Shown here in pieces: positions 19,819 through 29,965 of a stretch of 64,000 nt of DNA. Under the pieces are notes generated by a model. It was not told the origin of the DNA, did not search any database, and saw only the letters and a list, made by a program, of their open reading frames with translations. The stretch's first letter is position 1; the number at the start of each line of letters is the position of its first letter. Source of the stretch: Devosia limi DSM 17137 (GTDB lineage Bacteria; Pseudomonadota; Alphaproteobacteria; Rhizobiales; Devosiaceae); the NCBI RefSeq assembly GCF_900128975.1, contig NZ_FQVC01000001.1, positions 642,479 through 706,478 on the forward strand, in the 5' to 3' direction. Both the position numbers and the translations under genes were made by a program.

Positions 19819-20064
19819 TCATTTCGGCTTGGCCAGGACGTCCGCCCAGCGACGGCCGGTCCGCGCACGCCGCGTCTGCTGGTGGATATAGCCCGCCAAT
19901 AATTCGGAGACCGATACTTCCGCAGGCCGGTCGCCCAGGGGCGCAGTGATGATGCGGCCGGCGATATTGGCATTGATGATGCCGTGTTCGACGAAGAAAG
20001 TGGCCTTATAGGATGCGCCGCCCTGGGTAATACGAATGTCGTGGACTTCGGATTCTGGATACAC
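19819..20064 (-). CDS. small protein of unknown function
   Basis: 81 aa from a GTG start at 20064, with GGGAGGATAGG upstream. Predicted short beta/alpha protein with a basic C-terminus (TRRARTGRRWADVLAKPK). It lies 95 bases before the 70-aa gene on the same strand, so the two may be co-transcribed, and it is divergent from the macroglobulin gene. No family recognised. Confidence 0.55.
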   Translation of the reverse strand: MYPESEVHDIRITQGGASYKATFFVEHGIINANIAGRIITAPLGDRPAEVSVSELLAGYIHQQTRRARTGRRWADVLAKPK

Positions 20065-20353
20065 GTCGCCTATCCTCCCATCGAATTGTCGGTGTCGGGC
20101 CAGTCGCCGTCAAGATCGGTACGCCCGGGGCTCCGGAAAAAATCGACCCAAGCGGCCGGAACCGCCTGGGCCCAGTGTGCAGCATGTGTCCACGATGCCG
20201 CCATTGAACCTAGCCGGTCTGTGGGCGGTCGCATTTAACAATGACATCTCCCCTCGAAGTGACGTCAATCGCAGGTTTTCTGTTTGCTGCCGCACCTTTA
20301 CCGCAATGTGTTGCGCTCCTATGGTGCGGGAAATGGGTTTGCAGGGGGCTGGT

Positions 20354-23300
20354 ATGCGGCAGATGTTTCGGTCGGCGATGGGACTTTGTGCTGCGCTCTT
20401 GATGACGCTGGGTGCGTCTGGCGGGGTATCGGCGCAGGACCAGGTGACGCTGTTGCCAGGCATGGATCTGCCGGGCTTCGATTATTCTATCCTCAAGGGT
20501 ACCACCGCTGAGGCCTGCCAGGCCGCCTGCATGGATGATCGCATCTGCCGTGCTTTCACCTTCAATCAGAAGTCCAGCTGGTGCTTCCTGAAGGGCGATG
20601 TCGGCGAACAAACCCCGTTCGCAGCCGCCCTTTCCGGTCGCGTAACCCACGCGGACGCGCCCGAGGTGACCGCTGCCGCCCGTCAGTCCGAATTGCCTTT
20701 TCCCGCCGCAGACCTGATCGATTCCGCCCGGCGCTTTGCCCGCGAACTGCCCACCACCGACGCGCCCCCGCCCGGCGCGGCCTATGCCGATCTGGTTGCC
20801 GCGGCCGATACCGCCGCCGGCCAGGGCAATCCCTCCCTCGCCATGCTGTCCTATCGTCAGGCTCTGGCAATCGTCGACAATGACCCGGCTGTCTGGTTGT
20901 CGCTGGCCAATGTTGCGCTGAACCAGGCCGATCTCGTCGAAGGCCAGTCCGAGGGCGACAACAGCTATGATCTTGGCATTATCGGCACCTCCGCCGCGAT
21001 GAATGCCTTTCTGTTGTCCAACTCTGAACAGGAACGGGCGGATGCCCTCAGTGCCTTGGCGCGCGGCCTCGAACATCGCCAGAAGTGGCGGGAGTCTATC
21101 GCCACTTATCGCGCCAGCCTGGCCCTGGCCGGGGATATGGCCCTGCAGGAACGTCTCGACAGGGTCGTGGCCGAGCATGGCTTCCGCGTGACCTCCAACG
21201 AGGTCGATGCCGAAGCCGCCGCCCCCCGCATTTGCGTCGTCTTCTCCGATCCGCTGCCCTCTGGCAGCACTGATCTGTCCAGCTATGTCAGCGTCGAAGG
21301 CGCGGCGCAGCTCGCCGTCGAAACCGAACAGCGCCAGATCTGTCTGCAGGGCGTCGAGCATGGTCGCCGCTACAATATCAAGCTGCGCGCCGGCCTGCCG
21401 TCCGCTGATGGCGAGAGTCTGCGCAAGGATGTGACCCTGAACGTCTATGTGCCTGATCGCTCGCCTTTTGTCGGCTTCGCCAACAATGCCTATGTGCTGC
21501 CCGCCGGCCTCGGTGGCGGCCTGCCGATCACCTCGGTCAATGCCGAAACGGCAGATGTCATCATCTACCGCATTGGCGATCGCTCGATTGCGGCCGCCGT
21601 CCGCAATGGCATTTTCCAGGGCAACCTGACCGGCTATTCCGCCTCCGACGTGGCCAATCAATATGGCGAGGAAATCTGGAACGGTCAGGTCGATCTGGCC
21701 CAGAGCTCGCCCAATGCCATGTCCGTCACCGCCATTCCCGTGGCCGATGTGCTGAGCGGCGTCGAGCCGGGCGCCTACGTCGTCACCGCTCGCGTTGCTG
21801 GCGCGGAGGAGGATTATTGGGCCGAAACCGCCACCCAGTGGTTCATCGTCACCGATCTCGGCCTGACCACCATTTCGGGCAGCGATGGTGTCCACGCCTT
21901 TGTACGCGCCCTGGGCAGTGCCGAACCGGTGGCCAATGCGAAGGTGCGCCTGGTTGCGGTCAATAATGAGATCCTGGGCGAAGCCATCACCGATGCCGAA
22001 GGCCGCGCCGATTTCGCTCCGGGCCTGGCCCGTGGCGCCGGTGGGCGTGCGCCGCAGCTGCTGGTGGCCGAAACCAGCCAGGGCGATTATGCCTTCCTCA
22101 ATGTCTCCAAGCCCGCCTTCGATCTGACCGACAGGGGCGTGGAAGGCCGTCCGTCCCCGGGCCCGCTCGACCTGTTCGCCACCACCGAACGTGGCGTCTA
22201 CCGCCCGGGTGAGACCGTGTTCCTGACCGCGCTCCTGCGCGACAGTCACGCCAATGCCGTCGCCGATCTGCCCCTGACTCTGGAAGTCGAACGCCCCGAT
22301 GGCGTTATCGCCACCCGCGAAGTGTTGAGCGATGCCGGCGCTGGCGGCTATTTCGCCGCCCTGCCCATGGTAGAGGGCGCCATGCGCGGCTCCTGGGCCA
22401 TCCGGCTGTTTGCCGATCCCAAGGCCGAGCCGCTTGCCAGCGTGGCTTTCCTCGTCGAGGACTTTGAACCCGAACGCCTCGCCTTTGAAGTCAGTGCCCC
22501 CGATGAGCCCATGCCCATCGGCGAGGTGACCCCAATCACCATCGCGGCCAAATACCTCTATGGCGCCACCGCGCCGGACCTTGCGGTTGAGGTTGATGCC
22601 GTTATCCGTCCGGTCAATGGTCTGGCTGATTTTCCGGGCTACACCTTCGGGCGGGTCGACGACACCATCGAAACCAGCCGCGAGCCTCTTGGCGTCATCG
22701 GCACCACCGATGCGACAGGCAACCTCACTGCCGAACTCACCCTGCCGGAACCACAGTCCACAACCCGTCCGCTGGAAGCGCAGATCATCCTGCGTCTGGT
22801 CGATACCAATGGCCGTCCAGTTGAGCGCAGCCTGGTTCGTCCTGTCCTGGCCCAGACCGACCGCATTGGCATCAAGCCACGTTTTGAGCGGGGCGATGGT
22901 CTGGCCGAAGGCAGCGAAGCCAGCTTCGATATCATCGCCGTGGCGCCCACCGGGGAAACTATCGCCAAGTCGGGTCTGAACTGGACCCTGTCGCGCATCG
23001 AAACCAGTTATCAGTGGTATCGCGACAGCAGCACCTGGAAGTGGGAAGCCATCACCACCACCCGCGCAGTCGCCAATGGCAGTGTCGATACGCTCGCCGA
23101 TGCGCCCGTGCAGGTCGGTGCCGCCGTTCGTTGGGGCCGCTACCAGCTCGAAATCGAGAGCACCGGCCGCGACGCCACCTCCAGCAGCTATGAATTCTAT
23201 GCTGGCTATTATTACGCCGATGCCGGCTCCGACACGCCCGATACGCTGCAGGTTGCGCTCGACAAGCCCGCCTACCGCATCGGCGAAACCGCCAATCTGC

Positions 23301-25855
23301 GCCTCGATCCACAATTTGCCGGCACCGCGCTGGTCATGGTGGTCGATGATCGCATCATCGACATGATCGCCGTGCCGGTTCCCGCTGAAGGCACCACGAT
23401 CCCCCTCGAAGTCACCGATGACTGGGGCCCTGGCGCCTATGTCACCGCCGTGCTCTATCGTCCCTCCAGCGCCGCCGAAAAGCGCATGCCCGCCCGCGCT
23501 CTGGGCCTTGCTTTCGCCGATGTGGAGCCGGGCGATCGCCAGCTCGACGTGACCATCGATGCGCCCGCCGTATCGCTGCCGCGCCAGGCCTTCACCACCA
23601 CCGTCAAGCTGGGCAATGTCGCTGCCGGCCAAAAGGCCTATGTCGGTATTGCTGCCGTCGATCTGGGCATTCTCAACCTCACCAACTTCAAGACCCCCGA
23701 TCCCGATGGCTGGTTCTTTGGTCAGCGCCAGCTCGGCATGGCATTCCGTGATCTCTATGGCCAGCTGATCGATCCGACCCAGGGCATGCCCGGCGCCATG
23801 CGCTCGGGCGGTGATGGTGGCGCAGCCCGTCTCGGCACGCCTCCGCCCACTTCGGTGCTGGTCGCCCTGCATTCGGGGATTGTCGAGGTCGATGCCGATG
23901 GCAATGCCACGGTCAGCTTCGACATGCCCGACTTTGCCGGCACAGTGCGCCTCATGGCCATGGCCTGGACTGCTGACGCCGTGGGCCATGCCCAGGCCGA
24001 TGTGATCGTCCGCGATCCGGTCGTCGTCACGCTCAGCCCGCCGCGCTTCCTGCGGCTCGATGACGTGTCGCGCCTCCTGGTCGAGGTCAACAATGTCTCC
24101 GGCTCTGCCGGCGCCTATAAGATCGCGCTGTCCCCCGGTACAGGCCTCGCCACCGGCGCCGCCGAAACCACAGTCGAGCTGGCCGAGGGCGCCCGTACCG
24201 CGCTCAATCTTGACCTGACCGGCATCGCTATCGGCGACCAACAATTGAGCGTGACCATCACCCCGCCAACGGGTAAGCCACTGATCAAGAACCTGACGCT
24301 GGGCGTCCGCGCCACCAGCGCTCCTCTGACCAGCAGCACGCTGCTGCCGATGGAGCCCGGCGAAACCGTCACGCTCGATGCCAGCTTCTTTAATGGCATG
24401 GTGCCCCACACCGGCAGCCTCACCATGGCTATCGGTCCGGTCGCCCGCCTCGATATCCCCGGCCTGCTGCTCCAGCTCGATCGCTACCCCTATGGTTGCG
24501 CCGAGCAGGTCACCAGCCGCGTCCTGCCGCTGCTCTATTTCAATGAAGTGGCGCAGATGCTTGGCCTGGGCACCGATGCCGAACTCGATCTGCGCATCCG
24601 CGAAGCCATCGTCACACTGCTGTCCAAGCAGACGTCCAGCGGCGGCTTTGGCCTCTGGGGCCCCTTCAGCGGCAGCGATCTGTGGCTGGATTCCTACGTT
24701 ACCGACTTCCTGCTGCGCGCTCAGATTGCCGGCTACATTGTGCCGGAACAGGCCATGAGCATGGCGCTGGACAATCTGGGCAACCAGGTCTCCTACGCCT
24801 CCGATTTCAGCAATGGCGGTGAAGACATTGCCTATGCGCTCTACAACCTTGCCCGCGCCGGTCGCGCCGCCATCGGCGATCTGCGCTACTATCTCGAGGC
24901 GCGCCTCGATGCCTTCGGCTCACCCCTGGCCAAGGCCCAGCTTGGTGCGGCCCTGGCGCTTTACGGCGATACCACCCGCTCCGCGACGGCCTTTGACGCG
25001 GCAGTGGAGGCGCTCCGGACGCCCGAGCAGCGCAACCGCTTCCGCACCGACTATGGCAGCCAGTTGCGCGATACCGCAGCCTTGCTGGCCCTGGCGGCCG
25101 AGTTTGCGCCGACCAGCGTCGATATCGCCGCTCTGACCACCCGCCTCGCCAAGCTGCGCGATATCGCCACCTACACGTCCACCCAGGAAGACGCGTGGAC
25201 CCTGGTTGCCGCTTCCGCAATCGCCCGCGACACCGCCGATGGCTCGGTGAGCGTCGATGGCGTCGAGCTGACCGGTTCGGTCTATGACCGCTACGATCAG
25301 GAACACTTCGACGGCGCTGCTGTCAGCATCGTCAACAATGGTGCCGAGGCCACCGAAGCCAGGGTCTCGGTGACGGCGATCCCGATCGTGCCGCCGCCGG
25401 CCAGCAGAAACGGGTTCCTGATCACCCGCACCTACTTCACCCCCGATGGCATCGAGCTGGGACGCGATCTTGCCACTGCCAGCCAGAACGACCGCTTCGT
25501 AGTGGTGCTGACCATGTATCCGGACATGCTCGGCTCCGGCCAGTACATCGTCGCTGATCCACTTCCGGCCGGCTTCGAGATCGAAAATCCCGATCTGTCC
25601 GCTGGGGCAGGGGTATCCGACCTGTCCTGGCTCAGCGTCGATACGCCAGTGCACACCGAAGCCCGCACCGATCAGTATGTCGCGGCATTCCGCTACTGGT
25701 CCGATGTGACCAGCTTCAGTACCGCCTATCTGGTCCGCGCGGTTACCCCCGGAGCCTTCTCGCTGCCGGGTGCGACGGTTGAAGACATGTATCGCCCCGA
25801 ACTGCGCGGTAATACTGCTGCCGGCAGCATCGAGATCAGCACAGCCGGCCCATGA
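20354..25855 (+). CDS. bacterial alpha-2-macroglobulin with PAN/Apple domain and intact thioester
   Basis: 1833-aa periplasmic protease trap. ATG at 20354 follows GGGGGCTGGT and gives a signal peptide (cut near GVSAQ); no lipobox Cys is visible, so it looks soluble rather than lipid-anchored. A PAN/Apple-like Cys-rich domain (about 37-95) comes first, then macroglobulin domains, with A2M motifs around RGVYRPGETV (near 615). The thioester motif is YGCAEQ (C1382, Q1385), inside the alpha-helical complement-like domain that follows. The ATGA overlap with PBP1C is the classic bacterial pairing: the inhibitor is thought to protect the wall-repair enzyme's compartment from host or competitor proteases. 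Confidence 0.93.
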   Translation: MRQMFRSAMGLCAALLMTLGASGGVSAQDQVTLLPGMDLPGFDYSILKGTTAEACQAACMDDRICRAFTFNQKSSWCFLKGDVGEQTPFAAALSGRVTHADAPEVTAAARQSELPFPAADLIDSARRFARELPTTDAPPPGAAYADLVAAADTAAGQGNPSLAMLSYRQALAIVDNDPAVWLSLANVALNQADLVEGQSEGDNSYDLGIIGTSAAMNAFLLSNSEQERADALSALARGLEHRQKWRESIATYRASLALAGDMALQERLDRVVAEHGFRVTSNEVDAEAAAPRICVVFSDPLPSGSTDLSSYVSVEGAAQLAVETEQRQICLQGVEHGRRYNIKLRAGLPSADGESLRKDVTLNVYVPDRSPFVGFANNAYVLPAGLGGGLPITSVNAETADVIIYRIGDRSIAAAVRNGIFQGNLTGYSASDVANQYGEEIWNGQVDLAQSSPNAMSVTAIPVADVLSGVEPGAYVVTARVAGAEEDYWAETATQWFIVTDLGLTTISGSDGVHAFVRALGSAEPVANAKVRLVAVNNEILGEAITDAEGRADFAPGLARGAGGRAPQLLVAETSQGDYAFLNVSKPAFDLTDRGVEGRPSPGPLDLFATTERGVYRPGETVFLTALLRDSHANAVADLPLTLEVERPDGVIATREVLSDAGAGGYFAALPMVEGAMRGSWAIRLFADPKAEPLASVAFLVEDFEPERLAFEVSAPDEPMPIGEVTPITIAAKYLYGATAPDLAVEVDAVIRPVNGLADFPGYTFGRVDDTIETSREPLGVIGTTDATGNLTAELTLPEPQSTTRPLEAQIILRLVDTNGRPVERSLVRPVLAQTDRIGIKPRFERGDGLAEGSEASFDIIAVAPTGETIAKSGLNWTLSRIETSYQWYRDSSTWKWEAITTTRAVANGSVDTLADAPVQVGAAVRWGRYQLEIESTGRDATSSSYEFYAGYYYADAGSDTPDTLQVALDKPAYRIGETANLRLDPQFAGTALVMVVDDRIIDMIAVPVPAEGTTIPLEVTDDWGPGAYVTAVLYRPSSAAEKRMPARALGLAFADVEPGDRQLDVTIDAPAVSLPRQAFTTTVKLGNVAAGQKAYVGIAAVDLGILNLTNFKTPDPDGWFFGQRQLGMAFRDLYGQLIDPTQGMPGAMRSGGDGGAARLGTPPPTSVLVALHSGIVEVDADGNATVSFDMPDFAGTVRLMAMAWTADAVGHAQADVIVRDPVVVTLSPPRFLRLDDVSRLLVEVNNVSGSAGAYKIALSPGTGLATGAAETTVELAEGARTALNLDLTGIAIGDQQLSVTITPPTGKPLIKNLTLGVRATSAPLTSSTLLPMEPGETVTLDASFFNGMVPHTGSLTMAIGPVARLDIPGLLLQLDRYPYGCAEQVTSRVLPLLYFNEVAQMLGLGTDAELDLRIREAIVTLLSKQTSSGGFGLWGPFSGSDLWLDSYVTDFLLRAQIAGYIVPEQAMSMALDNLGNQVSYASDFSNGGEDIAYALYNLARAGRAAIGDLRYYLEARLDAFGSPLAKAQLGAALALYGDTTRSATAFDAAVEALRTPEQRNRFRTDYGSQLRDTAALLALAAEFAPTSVDIAALTTRLAKLRDIATYTSTQEDAWTLVAASAIARDTADGSVSVDGVELTGSVYDRYDQEHFDGAAVSIVNNGAEATEARVSVTAIPIVPPPASRNGFLITRTYFTPDGIELGRDLATASQNDRFVVVLTMYPDMLGSGQYIVADPLPAGFEIENPDLSAGAGVSDLSWLSVDTPVHTEARTDQYVAAFRYWSDVTSFSTAYLVRAVTPGAFSLPGATVEDMYRPELRGNTAAGSIEISTAGP

Positions 25856-27984
25856 TTTCGGCCGCACCGGTTGAGCCCAGATTCCGTCCATCGCGCCGTC
25901 TGGCGCGGTGGGCCGCTATTGGCCTGGTGGCCGCCGCCGCGCTGACTGCCGGTGGCGTATTCTATGTGCGTTCCATCGTCGATGAGATCGCCACAACGCT
26001 CCCTGCGACCCCCGATATCGCTACGCTCCCCGTCTCCACTGCGGTGGTGGATCGCGCCGGCCTGCTGCTGCGCCCCTTCACCACCAGCGATGGTCGTTGG
26101 CGCCTGCCGGTTACCGTCGACGAGGTAGACCGCCGCTTCATCGACATGCTGATTGCCTATGAGGACCAGAATTTCGAGCGCCATGGCGGCATCGAATGGT
26201 CCGCCATGCTGCGTGCTGCTGGCCAATATGTCGGCGCCGGCCGCATTGTCTCGGGCGGCTCAACCCTCACCATGCAGGTGGCGCGGCTGGTCGACCAGCA
26301 GCCCACCCGCAATCTCTGGGGCAAGGTGCGCCAGATGGTCCATGCCGATGTGCTGGAGCATCGCCTGACCAAGGAAGACATCCTCACCCTCTATCTGACG
26401 CTCGCCCCCTATGGCGGCAATATCGAGGGCATCCGTGCCGCCAGCCTCGCCTATTTCGGCAAGGAGCCGACGCGCCTGACTTCGGCCGAAGCCGCGCTGC
26501 TGGTTGCCTTGCCGCAATCGCCCGAAGCCCGCCGCCCAGATCGCGATCCCGCCGCGGCCCTGGCTGGCCGCAACAAGGTGCTCGATCGCATGGTGGCCAA
26601 GGGTGTCATCACCGCCGACGAGGCCGATGGCGCCAGGCGCGAGCCGATCCCCACGGCGCGCCACCAGTTCCCCATGCTGGCAGCCCATCTGGCGCAGTCG
26701 GCCATCACCGCCCAGCCCAATGCGCGCCGCATCGCGCTAACCGTCGATCGCCAGATCCAGTCGGCCCTCGAACGTCTCGGCGCCTCGCGCGCCCGCCAGC
26801 TTGGCCCGCACTTGTCGGTCGCTATCGTCGTCGCCGATCAGGCCACCGGCAATATCCTCGCCTCGGTCGGCTCCGCCGGTCTCTTCGCCCGGCAAAGCGA
26901 TGGCTTTGTCGATATGACCAATGCCGTCCGCTCGCCGGGCTCGACGCTCAAGCCGCTGATCTATGGGCTTGGCTTCGAGCTCGGCCTCGCCCATCCCGAA
27001 AGCCTGATCGAGGATCGCCCGACGGCCTTTAACGGCTATGTGCCGGTCAATTTTGACGGCTATAACCGCGGCACCGTCACCATCCGCCAGGCTCTCACCG
27101 AGTCGCTCAATGTTCCCGTCGTCATCGTGCTTGATGCGGTGGGGACGGCCCGGCTGATGTCGCGGCTCAAGCGCGCCAATGTCGATCCTAAGCTGCCGGG
27201 CAATACCGCGCCGGGTTTGGCCATCGGGCTGGGCGGCGTCGGCGTCACGCTGCGCGATCTGGTCTCGATCTACACCGCCATTGCCCGTGGCGGCTCGCCC
27301 GTCCGGCTCAACGATGGCGTCTCCGTCCGCTCGCCAGCCATGGGCGAAGTCGCGCCGGTGCTCGATCCGGTGGCCGCCTGGTATGTCTCCGATATACTGG
27401 CCGATGTGCCGCCGCCGCTCAATGGCTCACCCGGCCGCATCGCCTACAAGACCGGCACCTCCTATGGCTATCGCGACGCCTGGGCCATTGGCTATGACGG
27501 CAAGACCGTCATCGGCGTCTGGGTTGGCCGTCCCGATGGCGTGCCGGTTCCGGGCATTTCCGGCATTGTCGCCGCGGCCCCCATCCTGTTCGAGAGCTTT
27601 GACCGCCTGGGCGCGCCAACCGTCCGGCTCCGCCCCGCGCCTGCAGGCGCCATTGTTGCCTCCAATTCCCAGCTGCCCAGTCCGCTCCGCCGCTTCCGCC
27701 ACCCTGACCTGCAGATGGTTGCCCGCGATGCCGCCCCCGAAATTGCCTTCCCGGCCGACGGCGTCGATGTCGATCTCGGCGCTGCTGGCGGTTCCGAGCG
27801 ACCGCTCATGGTCAAGGTGCGCAATGGCGTGCCACCCTTCACCTTCTTCGCCAATGGCGCGCCCTTCGCCCGCTCCGCCTTTGCCCGCCAGAACAGCTGG
27901 ACGCCTGATGGCCCAGGCTACGTCACCCTCTCCGTCCTCGATGCCGAAGGACGTTCGGACATGGTCACAGTTTTTATTGATTGA
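25852..27984 (+). CDS. pbpC: penicillin-binding protein 1C
   Basis: 710-aa bifunctional peptidoglycan synthase anchored by an N-terminal helix (about 20-38). Glycosyltransferase 51: catalytic Glu104 in YEDQNFERHGG and GGSTLTMQVARL near 135. Transpeptidase: SxxK nucleophile S364 (SPGSTLKP), SLN near 423, KTGTS at 533. The C-terminal ~100 residues are the BiPBP_C domain found in PBP1C. The start overlaps the macroglobulin stop by four bases, so the two are translated together. Confidence 0.95.
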   Translation: MISAAPVEPRFRPSRRLARWAAIGLVAAAALTAGGVFYVRSIVDEIATTLPATPDIATLPVSTAVVDRAGLLLRPFTTSDGRWRLPVTVDEVDRRFIDMLIAYEDQNFERHGGIEWSAMLRAAGQYVGAGRIVSGGSTLTMQVARLVDQQPTRNLWGKVRQMVHADVLEHRLTKEDILTLYLTLAPYGGNIEGIRAASLAYFGKEPTRLTSAEAALLVALPQSPEARRPDRDPAAALAGRNKVLDRMVAKGVITADEADGARREPIPTARHQFPMLAAHLAQSAITAQPNARRIALTVDRQIQSALERLGASRARQLGPHLSVAIVVADQATGNILASVGSAGLFARQSDGFVDMTNAVRSPGSTLKPLIYGLGFELGLAHPESLIEDRPTAFNGYVPVNFDGYNRGTVTIRQALTESLNVPVVIVLDAVGTARLMSRLKRANVDPKLPGNTAPGLAIGLGGVGVTLRDLVSIYTAIARGGSPVRLNDGVSVRSPAMGEVAPVLDPVAAWYVSDILADVPPPLNGSPGRIAYKTGTSYGYRDAWAIGYDGKTVIGVWVGRPDGVPVPGISGIVAAAPILFESFDRLGAPTVRLRPAPAGAIVASNSQLPSPLRRFRHPDLQMVARDAAPEIAFPADGVDVDLGAAGGSERPLMVKVRNGVPPFTFFANGAPFARSAFARQNSWTPDGPGYVTLSVLDAEGRSDMVTVFID

Positions 27985-28055
27985 TGCCAATCGTTTGGCG
28001 GTCGACTCGATCCCGGCAGTGCCTGAGTGCCTCCCGCGATCTTCAATTTGTCATC

Positions 28056-28084
28056 TTTCCAAGGAAATTATGGTGCACTATATT
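28056..28084 (+). promoter_or_regulatory. promoter with overlapping palindrome for the Xre-RES operon
   Basis: TATATT at 28079-28084 is a good -10 box; TTTCCA at 28056 sits 17 bases upstream as a weak -35. The -35 lies inside the palindrome TTTCC-AA-GGAAA (28056-28067), and a further GGAAA occurs at 28091-28095. This fits autorepression by the antitoxin, which is inferred. Confidence 0.5.
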
Positions 28085-28106
28085 CTCCGTGGAAAGTGAG
28101 GTGCCC

Positions 28107-28490
28107 ATGCTGCGCCATGATGAAAATCCCGCCGATCGGATTGCCAGCGGGCCGGTCATCACCAAAGCCGTTCTGCGCACTGCCGCCCGCCTGGGGCTGA
28201 CGGCGCGCGCCCTGAGCCAGGTCATCGGCGTCAGCGAGCCGACTGTGTCGCGGATGAAGTCGGGTGACTACGCCCTCGAAAGCGGCAGCAAGCCCTTTGA
28301 ACTCGCCGTGCTGCTGGTGCGGGTGTTTCGCTCGCTCGATGCCATTGCCGGCGGCGACGAAAGTGTCGCCCGCGCCTGGATGAGCAATCCCAATATCGCC
28401 CTCGACGGTGTGCCTGCCGAGAAAATCCGCACCATTACGGGGCTCACCGATGTCATGGCCTATCTGGACGCCCGCCGCGCTCTCGTCTGA
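28107..28490 (+). CDS. Xre/MbcA/ParS-type antitoxin
   Basis: 127-aa antitoxin of a RES-type toxin-antitoxin pair. A helix-turn-helix (LGLTARALSQVIGVSEPTVSRMKSG, about residues 30-54) is followed by the MbcA/ParS toxin-binding domain (RSLDAIAGGDESVARAWMSNPNIALDGVPAE). ATG at 28107 follows GAGGTGCCC; the frame continues upstream without a better start. The gene ends inside the toxin gene (41-base overlap), so synthesis is coupled. It should repress its own promoter and neutralise the toxin. Confidence 0.9.
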   Translation: MLRHDENPADRIASGPVITKAVLRTAARLGLTARALSQVIGVSEPTVSRMKSGDYALESGSKPFELAVLLVRVFRSLDAIAGGDESVARAWMSNPNIALDGVPAEKIRTITGLTDVMAYLDARRALV

Positions 28491-29202
28491 GGCGCGGCCC
28501 TATCGCGGCCGCGCCTGGCGCATGGTCGAGGCGCAGCATCGCGTCTCGACGCTCAAGCTCGTCGATAGCCTCGCCGAACAGGCTTTGCTCGAGGACATTC
28601 TCGAAACCACCAAGCCGCGCATTCCCGTAGAATGCCGGCATCTCGATTATCTGCTGGCAACCCCGTTCCGCTATGGCGCGCCATACCCCCACGGCTCGCG
28701 CTTCCGTCGCGCCGGGCTGACGCCGGGCGTGTTCTACGCCTCCGAGCGTCCCGAAACTGCCGCCGCCGAAATTGTCTTCTACCGCTTCTTGTTCTTCGCC
28801 GAGTCGCCCGCCACCCCTTTCCCCGATGGCGCTGCCGAATACACCGCCTTTTCCGCCGATGCGACGACCACCGCCGCTCTCGATCTCACCGCCGAGCCGC
28901 TCATCCGCGACGCCGCTCACTGGACCCATCTGACCGATTACGAAGCTTGCCAGCGCCTCGCCGAAGCCGCCCGTGACGCCGATTTGCAGTTGATCCGCTT
29001 TCTCTCGGTGCGCGATCCCGGGCAGGGGGCCAACCTGGCGCTCCTCACCTGCCGGGCTTTCGCCGGTTCGGCCCCGCGCGATCGCCAGACCTGGCGCATC
29101 CGCATCGGTGCGCGTGGCGCCCAGGCCATCTGCGAGTTCCCCGCCCTCGGCATCGAGTTCCCGCGCGAAGCCTTCCTCGCCGATCCGCGCCTCAATCCTT
29201 GA
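28450..29202 (+). CDS. RES-domain toxin (NAD+-consuming)
   Basis: 250 aa. RES family members degrade NAD+ by phosphorolysis or hydrolysis (MbcT) or ADP-ribosylate a target (ParT). Fold landmarks: WRMVEAQHR near residue 20 (Arg), GSRFRRAGLTPGVFYASERPETAAAE (about 82-107, containing the YAS core and the Glu), and a later FLSVRDPG segment. ATG at 28450 lies within the antitoxin gene. The reading frame is full length, so the toxin looks functional. It is convergent with exonuclease III, overlapping its 3' end by 11 bases. Confidence 0.88.
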   Translation: MSWPIWTPAALSSEARPYRGRAWRMVEAQHRVSTLKLVDSLAEQALLEDILETTKPRIPVECRHLDYLLATPFRYGAPYPHGSRFRRAGLTPGVFYASERPETAAAEIVFYRFLFFAESPATPFPDGAAEYTAFSADATTTAALDLTAEPLIRDAAHWTHLTDYEACQRLAEAARDADLQLIRFLSVRDPGQGANLALLTCRAFAGSAPRDRQTWRIRIGARGAQAICEFPALGIEFPREAFLADPRLNP

Positions 29203-29965
29203 GCGTGATCCAGGCCGGCGCGTGGTCGCTCGCGCCCTCCGCACCGCGCACCGCCTTGTCGACCCCGGCATCCGTCAGCTTCGGCGCCAGCTGCTTGCTC
29301 AGCAACAAGTGGTCGAGCCGCAAACCGGCGTCCCGGTCCCAGCGGTTCCGCATATAGTCCCAGAACGTATAGATCACCGCCTCGGGATGGCGCTTGCGCA
29401 GGGCGTCGCTCCATCCTTGCTCCAGCAAAGACCGGTACTGCGCCCGGCTCTGCGGCTGCACCAGCGCGTTCTTGGCATAGGATGTGGTCTGATAGATATC
29501 GCGCGCTTCCGGCACGATATTGTAGTCCCCGGCCAGCACCACCGGCAGCCCGGTCTCCAGCAGCTCCGCAGCATGGCCGATCAGCCGCTCGCCCCAGGCC
29601 AGCTTGTAGTCAAACTTCGGCCCCGGCTGCGGATTGCCATTGGGGGCATAGAGCGAGGCCACTATGAGCCCGTTGACCGCCGCCTCGATATAGCGCGCCT
29701 GGCTATCCTCGGGATCGCCCGGCAGCGCATCGCGCGTCAGGATCGGATCGACGCCCCGCGCCAGGATCGCCACCCCGTTCCACGCCGATTCCCCCCGAAA
29801 CACCGCTCCATATCCCGCCGCTGCAAGCGCACTGCGCGGAAACTGCCGATCCGTCGCCTTCAACTCCTGCAGACACACCACATCCGGCCGCGCCTGTGCC
29901 AGCCATGCCAGCAGATTCCCCAACCGCCGATTGATCCCGTTGATATTGAAGGTGGCGATCTTCAT
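29192..29965 (-). CDS. xth: exodeoxyribonuclease III
   Basis: 257-aa AP endonuclease/3'-5' exonuclease of the EEP fold, acting in base-excision repair. Motifs: MKIATFNINGINRRL at the start, CLQELKA (catalytic Glu near 34), GDYNI near 149, and the C-terminal SDHAP. ATG at 29965 is the universal family start; the longer frame to 29995 is not needed. It is near the NHEJ genes but on the same strand only by context; about 170 bases containing a dispersed repeat separate it from the hydrolase upstream. Confidence 0.92.
   Translation of the reverse strand: MKIATFNINGINRRLGNLLAWLAQARPDVVCLQELKATDRQFPRSALAAAGYGAVFRGESAWNGVAILARGVDPILTRDALPGDPEDSQARYIEAAVNGLIVASLYAPNGNPQPGPKFDYKLAWGERLIGHAAELLETGLPVVLAGDYNIVPEARDIYQTTSYAKNALVQPQSRAQYRSLLEQGWSDALRKRHPEAVIYTFWDYMRNRWDRDAGLRLDHLLLSKQLAPKLTDAGVDKAVRGAEGASDHAPAWITLKD

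Noticed and set aside
20210..24409. 1399-codon open frame on the minus strand
   Set aside because: It is the antisense shadow of the macroglobulin gene, caused by strong GC3 bias; its product is low-information and has no domain, while the plus strand has clear motifs.
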